Source: Diprion similis (Eukaryota > Arthropoda > Insecta > Hymenoptera > Diprionidae). From it: a DNA stretch of 64,000 nt. The position numbers and the translations under genes were made by a program. The DNA is taken from positions 1-64,000 of the forward strand of contig NC_060117.1 in NCBI RefSeq assembly GCF_021155765.1, given 5' to 3'. Of this stretch, positions 44,692 through 55,995 are shown one piece after another; positions within the stretch are counted from its first letter, which is position 1; the number at the start of each line of letters is the position of its first letter. The notes beneath the pieces were generated by a model. It was given only the letters and a program-made list of their open reading frames with translations, was not told where the DNA came from and did no database searches.

Positions 44692-45636
44692 TTAACTGAG
44701 CTTGTCTCTTCTCACATCATTTTCAAAGTAAACGATGGCACGATCAACTAACGATTGACCGTGTTCAACATTTCGCTTGCTTAGACTATCCGCTCTGTTG
44801 TTGCTCTCATCATCTGTTGCGCAATGCTTTTCCTGAATTGCTTTGGGTTCAGTACCGTCAGAGCTTTTCACTTCGTGTCCCATATCTCTGGGTAATGTAA
44901 TTTTTGCACGGCTCGCTAACTGATTCACAACGCTCTCCAATCGACGAATTTCGACCTCTTGTCGCAATGTTGTACCGTACAACGATTCAATATCATTGGT
45001 AAATTGCTGGATCTGGGCCAAGCGTACTTCCTCTTTTTTTGCTTCTTTCGCTGCCTGCCGAGAATACTCCAACATGATACAACCACCGGCAATGCTGAAA
45101 ATGATTACCTCCCCCATCAGATTGGCCCCCAGCTCAATAGCCATTGCTTCGTTCAACTTTGCTACCTTGGTTGGCTTGCCAAGATTCATAAGATACATCT
45201 TTCCCTTGACCTCCGCCCAGTGGTAAACTGCAATTGATGTACAAAAATAGATGAGAAAGTAAGCCCGGGCAGTTAGACACTGCTGAATACAATCTTAGAT
45301 ATATATGGGGGTGTTTTTTCTTGAAAATCATCAAACTTGGTCCACTAATCATAATTTTATGTATGAGCCATAGATACCCTATCACTGATCCTGATGACGA
45401 AAAAAAGTATGCCTGTTGAGTGAAACTGTCGACAACTAAAGTAATCTCACATTTCGTTTGATAGTAATTAATTACAACTCAAGGGATGACATACACTGAG
45501 CAGGCGGTATGATGAAGTATGTCCTGAAAACCGGATGATTTTTTGCCTGATTGACAAACATTTGGGCCAGTGGTTTGCTGATCTGTTTGATGAGCAGCAT
45601 GCCCAGTTTAAGGGCTGGAAATACCCCGACGACCAT
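44692..45636 (-). CDS. OPA3: OPA3-like mitochondrial protein
   Basis: Two exons on the minus strand: 45636-45495 and 45227-44692, joined in phase 1 to give 225 aa. The N-terminus MVVGVFPALKLGMLLIKQIS and the following KPLA match the OPA3 family; so do YFIIPPAQ-FYHW at the splice junction and ELGANLMGEVIIFSIAGGCI with LEYSRQ at the membrane-associated segment. A coiled coil follows (about residues 105-150), with a charged tail. OPA3 proteins associate with mitochondrial membranes and affect mitochondrial morphology; human mutations cause optic atrophy and 3-methylglutaconic aciduria. Length is slightly above the human form (179 aa) because of the tail. It lies tail to tail with CCDC61, with only about 270 bp between the stop codons. 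Confidence 0.9.
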
Positions 45637-45949
45637 GATCGCGCCGATTTCGTCCAACGCCGCGGGACTTTTGTCAAGTCTATTAATATAATGTATATTG
45701 TTAATATTGTTTATTTCTACGTATAAGTAATCAGCCGATTCGTCTGAGTCAAATTTGGGTTAGTAAAATGGATCACTATGTACGCCCGCGGATATGCTGC
45801 AGCGAGGAAGGTGAAAAAAAATACAGCGGTCCTCGCAGCAAAACACGACGGTTTGTCGGCTGCTGCCACTGCAACGTGCTGCAATTATAAATAGCAGCAG
45901 GGTGACACTCAATGCTTTAGGATAGGACTCATTATTCGACACCTTCGAC
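45637..45949. other. OPA3 upstream region
   Basis: No gene seen. It should hold the OPA3 promoter and 5' UTR. The 8-bp CCTTCGAC at 45942-45949 is the left target duplication of the next element. Confidence 0.4.
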
Positions 45950-46254
45950 CACGGTCTTACATACAGGTCTGGAAACTCCATTGGAGGGGGTAGGTCGCTT
46001 ATTGATGCCAGACGTGTAGTTCATGTATTGCCCACTGTGATCGCTGCGATCTAAACTCCGGCGCGATTACAATGATGTTATTACAATGGCACAATGTATG
46101 TACGACACGGGGATTTTGAGGTTAGGTTTGAGTAGGCGGATAGATCGCAGAGACGAGTAGTAACGGGATTACAAACAACTCCAGTGCTTCCATAAGCGTC
46201 CACCCCCACCACTTGATTTTGTGACGAGTGTCCAGACCTGTATGTAAGACCGTG
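45950..46254. mobile_element. Short inverted-repeat element with 8-bp target duplication
   Basis: 305 bp. The left end CACGGTCTTACATACAGGTC, followed by TGGA, is matched by the right end TCCAGACCTGTATGTAAGACCGTG, giving inverted repeats of about 25 bp. It is flanked on both sides by the perfect 8-bp repeat CCTTCGAC (45942-45949 and 46255-46262). Eight-bp duplications are typical of hAT-like elements, among others. It has no coding capacity, so it is a non-autonomous copy. Confidence 0.85.
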
Positions 46255-46938
46255 CCTTCGACACTGAATTGCAAAACATTACCACCTGAATCGACTCACA
46301 GAATCGACTGTGGAACTGGGCGATGAAGTAGCCAATGGTTAGTAGAACTTTCGAATTTTTGTCGACGGTGTTGGTAGCACAATTCGATCGCAGCGCGCTT
46401 TCGAGATGGAAAAGCAAACTAATTTACGGTGTTTGTTATTATTATATCAACGTTACCACTCTTACTAGTCGACTTCCTTGGCAAAATTTATTACATTCAT
46501 CTATGGAGAAATGCCGCTGCTGCTGCTACTACTACTTTTTGGGGCTCATGAAATTCCAGCTATAGAGTCTGTCTTGAATTCTTCGACCTGCCGGAAATGA
46601 AGTAGCATTGAATCCCTCCTCGCTTCACACGTGTAGAGTTTGAGTCACTGAAGTAGAGATATGTTTGAGCGATACATCTTTGTTAACCGGAGTTGACCGT
46701 TAGGACGTCACACTTATAGTTTACGAACGCTTTTTAGACCCGGGGACATCTACCCGCCATACACGTGTATTATAATCGATATTACATTTAATTATGCCGT
46801 GATTGATTTCGTTCATAGGAAAGCAACAAATTTAGTTACTATCCACTCGTGAACATCGCTGTAATTGTTATACCAATATTACCACTGAATTGTACAGAAC
46901 GATATTACTACGCTTTCGCATATTATCACGGATATTAC
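46255..46938. other. Intergenic with a dispersed repeat copy
   Basis: No gene seen. It holds CCGGAGTTGACCGTTAGGAC, then GTCACAC, near 46687-46713, nearly the same as a stretch at 33783-33809, and the first copy of a roughly 100-bp repeat described separately. Confidence 0.5.
46770..46873. repeat. Direct repeat copy A (about 104 bp)
   Basis: Runs from TATAATCGATATTACAT to CGCTGTAATTGTTATAC. It matches 49058-49184 almost base for base, apart from about 22 extra bases in the second copy after AGGAAAGCA. Confidence 0.9.
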
Positions 46939-47233
46939 CACGGTCTTATACCTATCTGGTCTGGGAACGACCACGAAATTTTAGCACTCGCTAGCCGATC
47001 CAAATATTTTTACGTTTTTCGCCGTCACGCAGCATTACTACCTAGTAGTAGCTGCGAAGGAGGCAGAGGGGAGCACAAAAGACCGTGGGTGGGCGATACT
47101 TCTAGTGACTTCTAGATTGCAGCGAATCATGTGGAGGCGAGCGAAAGGAATGGCAGACTGCAGAGCTCGTAACGGGGACACACGACCTCATTTGAAATGA
47201 AGCTTCGTTTCCAGTCCTATATGTAAGACCGTG
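46939..47233. mobile_element. Second inverted-repeat element with CACGGTCTTA ends
   Basis: 295 bp, left end CACGGTCTTATACCTATCTG and right end CCTATATGTAAGACCGTG. Its ends belong to the same family as the element at 45950-46254, but the interior is different. The flanks (GATATTAC and GAATATTG) are at best a degenerate 8-bp duplication. It ends about 75 bp before the proposed NDUFAF1 start, so it may form part of that promoter or 5' UTR. Confidence 0.7.
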
Positions 47234-47308
47234 GAATATTGCCGTCAAGTAAATTACAGTGGAGTATGTTACACGCACGTGGTTACACAGCACGTGTCAT
47301 CTGTAGTG

Positions 47309-48430
47309 ATGTACTCCAGGAATTCGCGGATGGTGGCAACAGTCACCAGATATGAACACGTTGGGACACAAGTACGTCGATTTTGGGAACAAGATCGCAA
47401 ATCCGGTTATCCGCAAGTAACAACGAAAAGCTCATCTGATAACCGAAACAAGCTCTGGCACATTCGTAACGGCTTTCGTTTGCTTGGGGACGAGTTCCAA
47501 CTCTTGAAACGAGAGGTCATTGAACGCTTAGAATGTGATCCGTTGTTGATATTTCGAAAGGACGAAATTGACCTCGCTTGGAGGTTCAATGGTGACAAAA
47601 AGTCACTTGATCAATGGGTTGTTACCGCCGATAGTGACTATGGAGAAGGTTACTCAAATTGCAGGTGATTATAAGAAATTTACATTCGGGGCCTTGATTC
47701 TTGAAACAAGGACCCCAAATATTGCATGCGACACCTAGGATCGTAGTTTTACGAATTTGACCCCAGATCACGTAAATATCCATACTATAACCAGTGCAGT
47801 ACAATTACGATACCTTGGAATGCCGGCGGTGTTCCTTGACACGAGAAAATCCTTTGAAAATTTCAATAATGATTTTTTGCCCTTTTCCGATTCACACGAA
47901 GTCTGCAATTGACCAAGTCTGGCAGAGCGCTGTTTTCTGGATACTTGGACAAACGTGTACCAAAAACAGGAAACATCAAAAAGGCAGGATATTGCAACAT
48001 TAATACTCTACCTGCTCGCAAATCCTTTAAGCGAGAAGGTTACTATGACTGGCATCCCTACAATCACCTGGTCATGCGAGTTAGAGGGGACGGGCGATCC
48101 TACATGCTGAATATCGCGACACCCGGATACTTTGATATAACTTGGAATGACGTTTATCACTATCCACTCTACACAAGGGGTGGACCTTATTGGCAGTACG
48201 TGAAAATACCTTTTTCAAAATTTTTTATGGCTAGCAAAGGAAGAATCCAAGACAACCAATGTCCATTACCCTTGGACAGTGTGGTTCGGTTTGGAATCAC
48301 CGCAGCTGACAAGGTGACGGGGCCGTTTAACTTGGAAATTGACTACATCGGATTGATGTTTGATCCAAGTCATACGGAAGAATGTGCGTATGAAATGTAC
48401 AAAACAGATGACTACATCGCCGGATATTGA
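47309..48430 (+). CDS. NDUFAF1: Complex I intermediate-associated protein 30 (NDUFAF1)
   Basis: Two exons, 47309-47664 and 47902-48430, joined in phase 2 to give 294 aa. The CIA30 domain fills residues about 85-285: MRVRGDGRSYMLNI, YTRGGPYWQYVKIPFSKFF, FGITAADKVTGPFNLEIDYI and DPSHTEECAYE all match the family closely. Known role: a chaperone in the mitochondrial complex I assembly (MCIA) complex that helps build the membrane arm. Residues 1-40 contain scattered Arg and few acidic residues, compatible with a mitochondrial targeting sequence. The start is the first ATG judged sensible in a frame open from 47231; a downstream Met (residue 8) is also possible. The acceptor CACACGAAG is not strong, but it preserves frame and family alignment. 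Confidence 0.92.
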
Positions 48431-49440
48431 TGTGGTTGCAGAGACACTTGTCTGTTCCTGCCATTTCAACAGCTCGCAAATTTGCATCTGTAATTATAAT
48501 TCTCTGTTGTAGCTAAGTTTACGTAGGATAATAATAAATCTCATATAAACATACACGAATCTGAATGGACAAACCATTCAATATTTTCTCTCCCTGCTAC
48601 AAAGTAACTGTCTGTGCTGGGTGCTTTTCGTACATTGTACTGTAAAATATAGGTAGTACAAAAACTTGACGAGTCATGTCTTTTACATGAAATTCATATA
48701 TTCTAGAATGATATCCGCCCTAGATTTCCATGTTAATTGAACTACCACTACCAACAATCACCTCAATTTCAATGTTAGTTGAAATAACATTCCACTACCA
48801 TTCTTCTAGACACCTGCTGGTAAACCGAGTCCATTGTTCGTAGACCAATTGCATGTTACTACTATCACGGCACAAAGATACTGATTCAGTCCGGATAAGT
48901 ACAGCTTTTATTAGAATGCATAACCGACCATTAGAAGATGCCCAACTTAACTATTTCATTAGTGATAACAGCAAACGGAAAACTACAGGACAGAAATGAA
49001 TTCCATGTCCCCCGCTGGTACGATTCTGTCCCAAATTTATGCAGTCGAATGTGATTAGTATAATCGATATTACATGTAATTATGCCTTGATTGATTTCGT
49101 TCATAGGAAAGCAGATGAAGATTGACTTAGATCTCAACCAATTTAGTTACTATCCACTCGTGAACATCGCTGTAATTGTTATACACTTTACTGTGACAAA
49201 TGGAAACGTAACAAGCTAGCGAGTGTAAAATTTGCATCAATTGTTGTACCAACATACTATCACTATAGTGTCCAATTTGAATATCAATCAGTTGACGATG
49301 ACTTACACATTGACCGCCGATGAGCCATTGAGTCGGTAGCCAAACTGTGGTTGACAGATGAGCTTCTCACATGCGGAACACGCAAAATGATTGTAAATTT
49401 GGTCTTTGTGATTTGTTAATGCTCGTGTGAACTGGTAGTG
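48431..49440. other. Intergenic between convergent NDUFAF1 and CRLS1
   Basis: No gene seen. AATAAA occurs near 48531, about 100 bp after the NDUFAF1 stop, and is a plausible polyadenylation signal. Contains direct repeat copy B at 49058-49184. Confidence 0.5.
49058..49184. repeat. Direct repeat copy B (about 127 bp)
   Basis: Matches 46770-46873, with an extra block of about 22 bp (GATGAAGATTGACTTAGATC and two more bases). Both copies are in the same orientation on either side of NDUFAF1. Confidence 0.9.
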
Positions 49441-50559
49441 TCATGAAGGTGATGATGGCGGGCTGATGTTCCTTTTGCGAAGAAACTTGTACGTATCTTT
49501 TGATACCAGGTAACTAAGGCCTCCGGCTAGGGTTGTGACGGCTGTCAAATAGCAAAGGCCTTGCAGGAGAGGGTGATCAACGAAATGAAAAACTGGAGCG
49601 GCTAAGGTACTACCGACCAGGCATAATTGCACTCCGGTGTTTAGTTTGCTGGTAAATGTCGGTGCAAGCTGCACTGAGGCGTATGTTGGATCAAAATATT
49701 TCACCAGAGTTCTCTGTAAGTAATACAAAATATCGTGAAAACATCCAGATAATTGTGATCATTGATATTACTTGGTGATACGTTTCATTGCTATTAGGTA
49801 AGTAGCAAGATCATTTTGGCTAATAGCAGGAATATGCGAGTTAAGGTGAGAAAAGCTGAGTATTCGATATTGACTTACAGGCATAGGCAGTGATCGATAT
49901 CTGATGAAAGAGGCACCGATTACCAAAACGATATCTCTTGCAACGACTAAGCAGGTCAGTTGTGCGGGAATAAGTCCGGTCCAGGTAAGAGACAGGAAGA
50001 GCGTGCCTATCAGTAACTTGTCTGCTATGGGATCCAAAAAACTTCCCAACTTCGATGCTTGAGATGCCCAACTTCGAGCTATCCACCCGTCAGCCAAATC
50101 TGTAACTCCTGCTATTCCAAGCAGCCAGAGCGCAACCTAAGAAGTCAAGACATCCACTGATATTGGAAGTGTTGTATTCGAAAGGATTTATTTAGCACTC
50201 ATAGAATGAAACGAGCAAAGTTAGAGCATCACCTGGTACTCTTGGGATACAATCAGGTACCCCAGGTATGGCGATGTCAGTATACGACCTATGCAAAGAA
50301 AATTTGGTATTGTCCAAATGTTTTCCCTTTCTATAACTTCCTCCATCCGTTCCTTTGTAAAACGTATGTCGCGTATTAGACGTTTTCGCAAGACCGTGCT
50401 GGATAGAGGTTGCCGTTTGGCAGATAGACGATTGTCGTTTGATTTTTCTACATTGCCGTGATAGATTCGATTTCCGCATAAGTTCTTGCATTTCTTGAGA
50501 AGGCATCGCTCGAGGGGTGCGAGGCAATACCTATTTCTCACCAACATAAACTGGATCAT
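49441..50559 (-). CDS. CRLS1: Cardiolipin synthase (CMP-forming)
   Basis: Three minus-strand exons: 50559-50233, 50136-49879 and 49713-49441, all phase 0, giving 285 aa. The CDP-alcohol phosphatidyltransferase motif D-x2-D-G-x2-A-R-x8-G-x3-D-x3-D is complete at residues 122-148 (D122, D125, G126, A129, R130, G140, D144, D148). ENIWTIPNFLCIGRI precedes it, and RTLVKYFDPTYA with PTFTSKLNT follows, as in animal CRLS1. The enzyme joins CDP-diacylglycerol and phosphatidylglycerol to make cardiolipin in the mitochondrial inner membrane. The first 80 residues are rich in Arg and Lys, as expected for mitochondrial import. Several hydrophobic segments follow the active site. Length matches the family (human 301 aa). 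Confidence 0.95.
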
Positions 50560-51921
50560 CCTCGTTGCGTTTGCGGACGACTAGTTTCGATTATTGTTGT
50601 TCGTGTAGGTTAGTCCTAAAATGTAAAGAACCATCAAAATATATTCCAAAGAGATGTATTCAAAATGAACAATGATGGGTCTAACTTAGGTTAGGAATAG
50701 ATCGGATGACGCGTCTTCAGTTATACAGATTCAGAATTACCAAATATTGAATTTTGCATCCAATAATTGACACAGCCATGTACCAGCATGTGATAAGTGA
50801 ATCCTATTTTTTGGCTTGTTCTTCAGACAAGCGCGCCAACGTCGCTAACTAAGCATAGCGTACAGGTATCATACTGACGACTATTGCATTTTCGTATAAT
50901 CGGAAAGATCAATGATATGATCGCTGATTACACATCGTTGACGAATCACCGACCATGAGTTAGTTTCCGTCATATGGGGCAATTGGTCACAGTTCTGTAA
51001 TAATTATAATCGTTTAAGACTTTTGTTCTATCGAATTAAATATAGCCAGTTGCCGGTTTTGACACTGCACTTGCGTAGATGCAAAATCATTTGTGTGAAC
51101 ACATGCATGTATACATGTTGAAGTACGACCACGGGTTTTTTCTTATAACCTATTCGTATGATTGGTTAATCACTCAGGAAGTTGAAGCAGGCGATGATAT
51201 GTGCAAGCTTGCTACCAGTGACATTCTGATTTAATAATCACATTTCCAATACATAGAAATACTACGTTTCAGTTTTTTCTTGTGCATTGCGCCGTTTTCA
51301 TTTGTTCGAAATTGAATTCCCTTCCAAATATCGAAGGAGATTGTCAATAACCTATATCAAGTTAGCATAACCTCAAATACTTGATATGACATTCTCTTCC
51401 GACCCCAATCGCCCCAATCGCCCCAATCGCCCCAAACGAGCTGACGAACCTGACGAGTAAACGAAATCTTCAACTTGTTTCAGTTCGGTCAGCCAATAAA
51501 ATCAAATTAAACGAAATAGCCAAACCGTGAAAGGCGAAGAGGAAGAAGCACAAAGAATTAGGTGCTTGCGCACCTGGACATATGCTTTTTTCCAGTGTCC
51601 TCAAAACTTTCACAGTATTATAAACCTGACAGTCAACTACAAAAGAGTAGGAAAAAAAAAAAAACAAACAAGAAATACATATTTCATCGCTTATGCAAAC
51701 GTGAGTATCATTGTGTCAACGATACGAGAAGAGGCAAGTCCGAGGCAGCGGGGTTGAGATGGATAATTTGAAAGATGTCGACCGGAGTCGTACATGAACC
51801 TTGAAGCAACAGATTTTAGAGTTTTGTCGTACAAGGCATGCATGACCTTGAAATCACTATTAATGAATTTTTATGTGCAAAGGTAATAGAAATCGAGAGA
51901 AGACCTTTAGCCAGATTAAAT
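50560..51921. other. Divergent intergenic region CRLS1-PIGN
   Basis: About 1.36 kb between two divergently transcribed genes, so both promoters should lie here. Contains a 9-bp tandem CCCCAATCG, about four copies, near 51403-51438, and a run of about 12 A near 51652. No further gene is seen. Confidence 0.6.
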
Positions 51922-54900
51922 ATGGGATATTTATTTTGGACTTGGGGATCTCTTATGCATGTGGTCATCCTCTGGGGCGTTTTGGATGTCAATTTTCATT
52001 CCCCTGTGCTGAAAGGTCTACCCCCAATACAATTGCCTTCGGCGCCACCGGCAAAGAGATTGGTGTTATTTGTTGCCGACGGGCTGAGATTTCGCACCTT
52101 TATCGAGGACCCACCGCCATACTTGATGTAATTATGTTTACAGTTTACCGTTCCTTGTCTATTTAACTCTTCCATAAGCTTACAGCAATTATACAGAGAC
52201 ATGCATGCGTATATTACTAAAAGAAAAAGGAAAGCAGCGATATAAGTAAATAAATAAGAGAAACCGCAGTAGGATAATGACGGAACGAGGTACATGGGGA
52301 GTTTCGAGGACCAGAATGCCAACAGAGTCTCGACCTGGGCACGTAGCGCTTGCTGCTGGCTTATACGAGGATCCTAGTGCACTCTTCAAGGGTTGGAAGG
52401 AGAACCCTGTAGACTTTGATTCTGTGTTTAATCGAAGCCACCAAACGTGGGCTTGGGGTAGCCCAGACATCATACCTATGTTTGTCAAAGGTTAGCAGCA
52501 TATCGGGGATATATACTAGTTTCTACTCAGACCTAAAACCCTGATGTTTCTTTCTACCGGCAGGAAGCGGAGATAAAGTAAAAGGGAAAAGCTATCCTGC
52601 TAATTGGCAGGATTTTGATGGGAATTCAGAAGGCATAATTCGTTTAGATTCATGGGTATTTAAGGAGGTTTACCAATGGTTAACTGATATTGAACCTGAG
52701 ACTAAATATTTGGATCGTATCATCTTATTTCTCCATCTTCTTGGTTGTGATACAGCTGGCCACGCGAATAAACCGTATTCCAGGTAACGATCCATCCCAT
52801 CTAAAATGAAATTGTTCCTTATATTTAGTCCGATTCTGGCATTGGAACTCTGTCAAGGAGTTGAACACAACTTATATGCAGGATTGCCCTCACATGTGTA
52901 TTCAAGAAATACGTTTCAAACTCAAGTTTCGGGATCAGTAGTACTGTAAATTCATAATCAGAATGATTTCATATTTGAAACAATGGAGTACAGCTGTGTC
53001 TCTGTTTGACCTGTGAGCCTGCGGGAATATTCTAGGGAGTATCGTGGATGTGTAACTTATGTGGATCAGGAGATTGAGAGACTTGTTCGGACTGTTGAAG
53101 AGTACTTTGGTGACAATCGCACGGCGTATGTTTTTACATCTGATCATGGAATGACAGACTGGGGTTCTCACGGAAGCGGTTCTCTTGATGAGACCGAAAC
53201 CCCTCTTGTTGTCTGGGGTTCTGGCGTGAATTCACTCAAGAAGCGAATAGATGTGGAACAAGCAGACATTGCGCCATTAATATCATCTCTACTAGGGATT
53301 CCTATTCCAGTTAACAACGAGGTTTTTCTTTATGTTATTAATATGACCTGCGTGAGGGGTATGAGATATTTTTCATTACTCTTGTATACTATCGACGGGG
53401 TCTTGCGAATAGATATACAAATATCATACAAGTGGTGAAAGTTGGATCCCAAAAGAGAGATTACTTTAAATATCAATGTTCAATTTCTTCTGTAGGGTGT
53501 TTTACCTATGAAGTATCTGAGAGATGAGTATGCGGAGTATACCGCGGGTGCTCTAATAGCCAACCTCAAACAGCTCAAACACCAGGTGAGGGGAAACAGA
53601 GTACTCAGTCACGGATCCAATAGCGAGCCACACCTAAGGGAAGCAAGTCTTTCTCAGGGAATTGACCGAGCCGAATATCTCTTGACAGCTGGCAAGACAA
53701 TGGAAGCGATGAACGAAGGAAAAAACCTAACATCATTTGCCAAGGAATCTCTTATTTATTTTCGCGAGTATCATAGAGGTCGTCTCATGTTTTATTTGAC
53801 AATTTCATGGTTGGGATGGATTATGCTACTCTTTCTCAAAATCACTAGCATCTCACTTGATGAGAATGTCCCAAAATTGGTATTGTTCTGGGATGCCATG
53901 TTCGTGTGCACCTTAATCCTTCTACTTATTGTGCATAGAGGTAAGCAGCTCTAGTTACTTGACTGCCGAATTTTTTACTCCGTTTTTGCAGCGGACAAGT
54001 GTGTCAAATAATCGAAATTTTCAGATACAAGTGGATGGCGTTTACAAGGGTATGCATTACTGGCATTGCTTTCTTCATGGCTTGCTACTCGGAGTTTCAG
54101 CGGTTACCTGCGTCCATCGCTCCGTGGTGGATGGTATTGGATAGGTTGTACAATTTCTCTGACATCGATTATGTCCTTTGGATTGACGATGAGATGGATA
54201 TTTGGTGCAGCGACTCTGTGTATGTGCGCGATACAGGGCGTTCTCTTCAGTAACGCAGATCGTTTTCTACCCTGGACTACAATCGTGTTGGCCGCCTTCC
54301 CGCTACTGCCGACCGTAGGCCCGGACACACAGACACATCTCGTGTAAGAAGCTGTCGAACAATTCCCTTTCCTTAATCTTTGTCCTGCCTGATAGTCACA
54401 GAAAGATAAAGGAAGAATCTTACATTGTCCATTTTGAACATTGGGTAGTAATGCAATACTCCAAGTATTGCTTTACAGACCGGCTTATGATATATGACGC
54501 ATGTGACCATGTGTCGCGAAAGTACTGCAAGTATTTCTTCGACAGCTTGCTGGCCTTGGTTATTGGAGGAATGACAGTGATTACTGCGACAGATCGACAC
54601 ATGAATACTTCCCTGAAGGCCGTGGAAGGTGCAAGACTTGCAACAACAGCCTTAATATCTTCAGGACTCGTGGATGGTCGAAGTCTCTTGTCCTGGCTAA
54701 TACTAAGCACCACTCCGTTGTGCATATGTGCTTATCCCGTTGAAGTAAAGGCTAGAATATTCGGAGTAGGTTTGGGATTTCTACCTACTCTTGCCTTACT
54801 TTCGGTATCCTATGAGCCGCTCTTCCTTATCGCGTTGACGGGTCATCTTCTTTGTTGGCCTTCGACTACTGACAGACATTCTAAAATGCCGGGATTCAAG

Positions 54901-55548
54901 GAGAGGAAAGCCATTAGCGTGGAAGACTTTTTGATGGCTGGATTTTTTGTATCCTTTTACCTACTGTATGAGGTGTGAGTGCAATTTAAAGTTGCGTCAA
55001 GCTTTTTACACATCACTGGTAATCTCATTTTCAGCTCAAGCCTTATCTGTACTTGTCAATTCGTGCATGCAAGATATGTTGAAACCTTAGGTACTATTTT
55101 TTTCTTACATGTTACATTATTATTCATTCGAACTCAGATGCTGTACGTGCTACTGGGGTTCTTTGGTACTGGAAACATAGCAAGCATTAGTTCGTTCGAC
55201 CCAACATGGACACGACATTTTCTTACAGTATTCTCACCATTCACCATGTGTACCCTGATTGTCCTGAAGACCAGCATTCCACTATTGGTTGTTGGGTGTG
55301 GTATCAGGACCCTTGCACCTTCGAACCTTTTCATGACGACAATCCTCCTTGCTGATTGTCTAACACTTCAAGTCATGCACACGGTTACACCCCGAGGTAG
55401 CTGGATGGACATTGGAAGTGCGATTAGCAGATTCGTAATCGCAATGACTTTACCTTGTCTGATGCTACTTCTTTATCATATTTCGCATCCCCTAGTGACG
55501 TATAGTGTGTGGAAAATTCACCATTTTCAGATTAAGCAACATGTATAG
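51922..55548 (+). CDS. PIGN: GPI ethanolamine phosphate transferase 1 (PIG-N)
   Basis: Eight exons: 51922-52127, 52273-52490, 52564-52783, 53018-53321, 53496-53940, 54025-54343, 54546-54974 and 55035-55548. They total 2655 nt and 884 aa with consistent phases (human about 931 aa). The alkaline-phosphatase-like catalytic domain shows [10 protein letters not shown] (metal-binding Asp at about residue 53), MPTESRPGH with the expected nucleophilic Thr, LGCDTAGH and [14 protein letters not shown]. An N-terminal signal anchor lies at residues 5-22. The C-terminal half is a multi-pass membrane domain ending in the family block [15 protein letters not shown] and [11 protein letters not shown]. The enzyme adds ethanolamine phosphate to the first mannose of the GPI anchor in the ER. 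A 48-nt in-frame stretch from about 55090 has splice-like borders but was kept as coding; joins in exons 6 and 7 are the least certain. Confidence 0.92.
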
Positions 55549-55995
55549 GATTCATTATGTCATGTTACAATAGGGTACGCAGTACGTACAAGTGAACCAA
55601 CCAAAGTATTATTGTATTAATAAGACGATATTAAAGATGGGTATTTATAATACAATCTGCGTTTATTCTTAGCTAGTCTTAAATCACGTACGAGCTCGTA
55701 CCCCATCAGTCCCAAACTCCGACCTACGCCATGGTTATTACATCCTACGTGGCAAAAAAACGCGTGGATTTTACACAGCTGTATAAAGTAATGTATGTAT
55801 GTACTATTGGGGACAATTGTAATGTAGGACACGTAACGGTGGACGAAGTGAAACAGATGATCTCATTCATTTTATAATTCAGATAGAGCTCGCATATAAT
55901 GTGAAAGTATTGAACCACTTAAATAAAATACGTACGCAGACACATGAACAATTTTGCAATATTATTAGGGGATGCGTTGCTGAAACAGATTTCAA
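55549..55995. other. Convergent gap between PIGN and SF3B2
   Basis: About 450 bp between two stop codons on opposite strands. It should hold both 3' UTRs; TTTATT/AATAAA-like motifs occur on both strands (for example AATAAAATA at 55922). No gene seen. Confidence 0.6.

Noticed and set aside
52935-53171. Minus-strand frame overlapping PIGN exon 4
   Set aside because: No motif, and antisense to clear PIGN catalytic residues.
55090-55139. Possible 48-nt intron in the last PIGN exon
   Set aside because: It is in frame without stops and hydrophobic like its surroundings. Removing it would also keep frame, so RNA evidence would be needed; it was left as coding.
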